This document shows positions 34,774-35,377 of a stretch of DNA of 35,377 bases, in pieces. The notes beneath the pieces were generated by a model. That model was not told the DNA's origin. It did not search any database and saw only the letters and a program-made list of their open reading frames with translations. The stretch lies in NCBI GenBank assembly GCA_903850745.1, contig CAINMH010000040.1, forward strand, positions 1-35,377, given 5' to 3'. The first letter of the stretch is position 1, and each line of letters starts with the position of its first letter. Source of the DNA: an uncultured bacterium (lineage in GTDB: Bacteria; Actinomycetota; Actinomycetes; S36-B12). The position numbers were made by a program, and so were the translations under genes.

Positions 34774-35377
34774 TCACTCTTCCCCGAGCACTATGGAGCG
34801 GTTTTGTTTACGTCGACGCAGGCGCCAGTTCAAAAGACTATCTTCCCAGCCACGGCGCACCCGCAAGGCCAGCGGAATGGCGAAGATCGTGATGAGCGCT
34901 CCGAGTGCCGGAATCACCCATAGTTGGCCAGCCAAAAGGCCGAGCGCCGCCAGTGGTCCCGCGATGATGAGGCCCACTGAAATCGGTAGCAGATCCACGA
35001 TGAACGAGACGCGAGTCCTCCGCTCGTCAGGCACAAGAGCCAGTGCTGCGCGGCGCGCATTTTCATCCACACTCCAGCGCGGGATAAACCATGCCGCAAG
35101 ACCGAGTGCTAGGAGCGGATACGAGCGAAATGCGATTCCACAGGCGAGAAGAATCCCGGCGAGCACGGTCATGACCGGAAGAATGATGAGAACACCAGGT
35201 ATGCCGATACGGTCCTGGAGTTTTTCGGCGAAAAATATTTGCAGCAGGAGACACATAATCAGCGACGCCAGCATTACCGAGCCAAAGAAGAACTGAAGCT
35301 GACCTGCATCGGAGCCGATGAGTTCGCCCTCGCCTGTCATGAAAGACAGGAATACGGTCATGCCGCCGATAAAGGTA
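34774..35377 (-). CDS. Polytopic MFS/NTT-like permease, C-terminal part (5' end outside window)
   Basis: The frame is open to the right edge, so at least 200 residues are seen and the N-terminus is missing. About six hydrophobic segments are visible, separated by short loops. One loop, D-E-N-A-R-R-A-A-L-A-L-V-P-D-E-R-R-T-R-V-S-F-I-V-D, resembles the loop that carries L-P-x-E-x-R in MFS-related nucleotide-translocase-like (NTT/Npt) permeases. This family call is from memory and weak; membrane location is clear. The tail is very basic (R-R-R-K-Q-N-R). It is the first gene seen of the operon with the HAMP sensor and the GNAT-like protein. An apparent ATG at 35361 lies inside a membrane helix and is probably not the real start. 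Confidence 0.6.
   Translation of the reverse strand, partial: TFIGGMTVFLSFMTGEGELIGSDAGQLQFFFGSVMLASLIMCLLLQIFFAEKLQDRIGIPGVLIILPVMTVLAGILLACGIAFRSYPLLALGLAAWFIPRWSVDENARRAALALVPDERRTRVSFIVDLLPISVGLIIAGPLAALGLLAGQLWVIPALGALITIFAIPLALRVRRGWEDSLLNWRLRRRKQNRSIVLGEE

Overview
The window looks like chromosomal DNA of an actinobacterium (Actinomycetota) with moderately high G+C. The main evidence is a 20 kb block on the minus strand, from rpsL down to truA, in the str / S10 / spc / alpha order usual for that phylum: tuf sits between fusA and rpsJ, secY-adk-map-infA-rpmJ precede rpsM, and truA follows rplQ. Supporting signs are the short adenylate kinase, the C1-U72 initiator tRNA, many GTG starts and several promoters that fit leaderless mRNAs (-10 hexamer, exactly six bases, start codon). 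No 16S gene or other species-level marker is present, so I do not name a genus.

Bases 1-7334 are an accessory region of small independent units. It opens with the 3' end of a 4-hydroxy-2-oxovalerate aldolase-like gene, followed by an AEC-like permease divergent from a TetR regulator. Next come a secreted YHYH-domain protein with a DoxX-like membrane protein, and an XRE regulator coupled to a four-helix membrane protein. A YefM/RelE-type toxin-antitoxin pair and a TetR / small ORF / MFS exporter unit complete it. Most of these have a visible palindromic operator on the promoter or start codon. Bases 7432-9221 hold a perfect 20-bp bidirectional terminator hairpin, the initiator tRNA-Met gene and a second MFS exporter.

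Bases 9279-30375 (minus strand) are truA, rplQ, rpoA, rpsD, rpsK, rpsM, rpmJ, infA, map, adk, secY, the spc and S10 ribosomal protein genes, tuf, fusA, rpsG and rpsL. Genes are tightly packed, with many 1- or 4-base overlaps. Two non-coding stretches stand out. The 182 bases before rpsM can fold into two hairpins followed by a nested pseudoknot. The roughly 170-base leader before rpsL can fold into five successive hairpins. Both are candidate ribosomal-protein autoregulatory leaders.

Bases 30686-35377 contain the most unusual locus. A plus-strand gene encodes a type I ABC-exporter-like membrane domain, an ABC ATPase domain that has lost Walker A, the signature, Walker B and the H-loop His, a cyclic-nucleotide-binding-like domain and a small winged-helix-like tail. 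Converging on it is a minus-strand operon of a polytopic MFS/NTT-like permease (cut by the window edge), a sensor with an extracytoplasmic domain and HAMP but no output domain, and a GNAT-like acetyltransferase. I infer that these form a membrane sensing or transport module rather than a conventional ATP-driven pump. That is a hypothesis from gene content and proximity.
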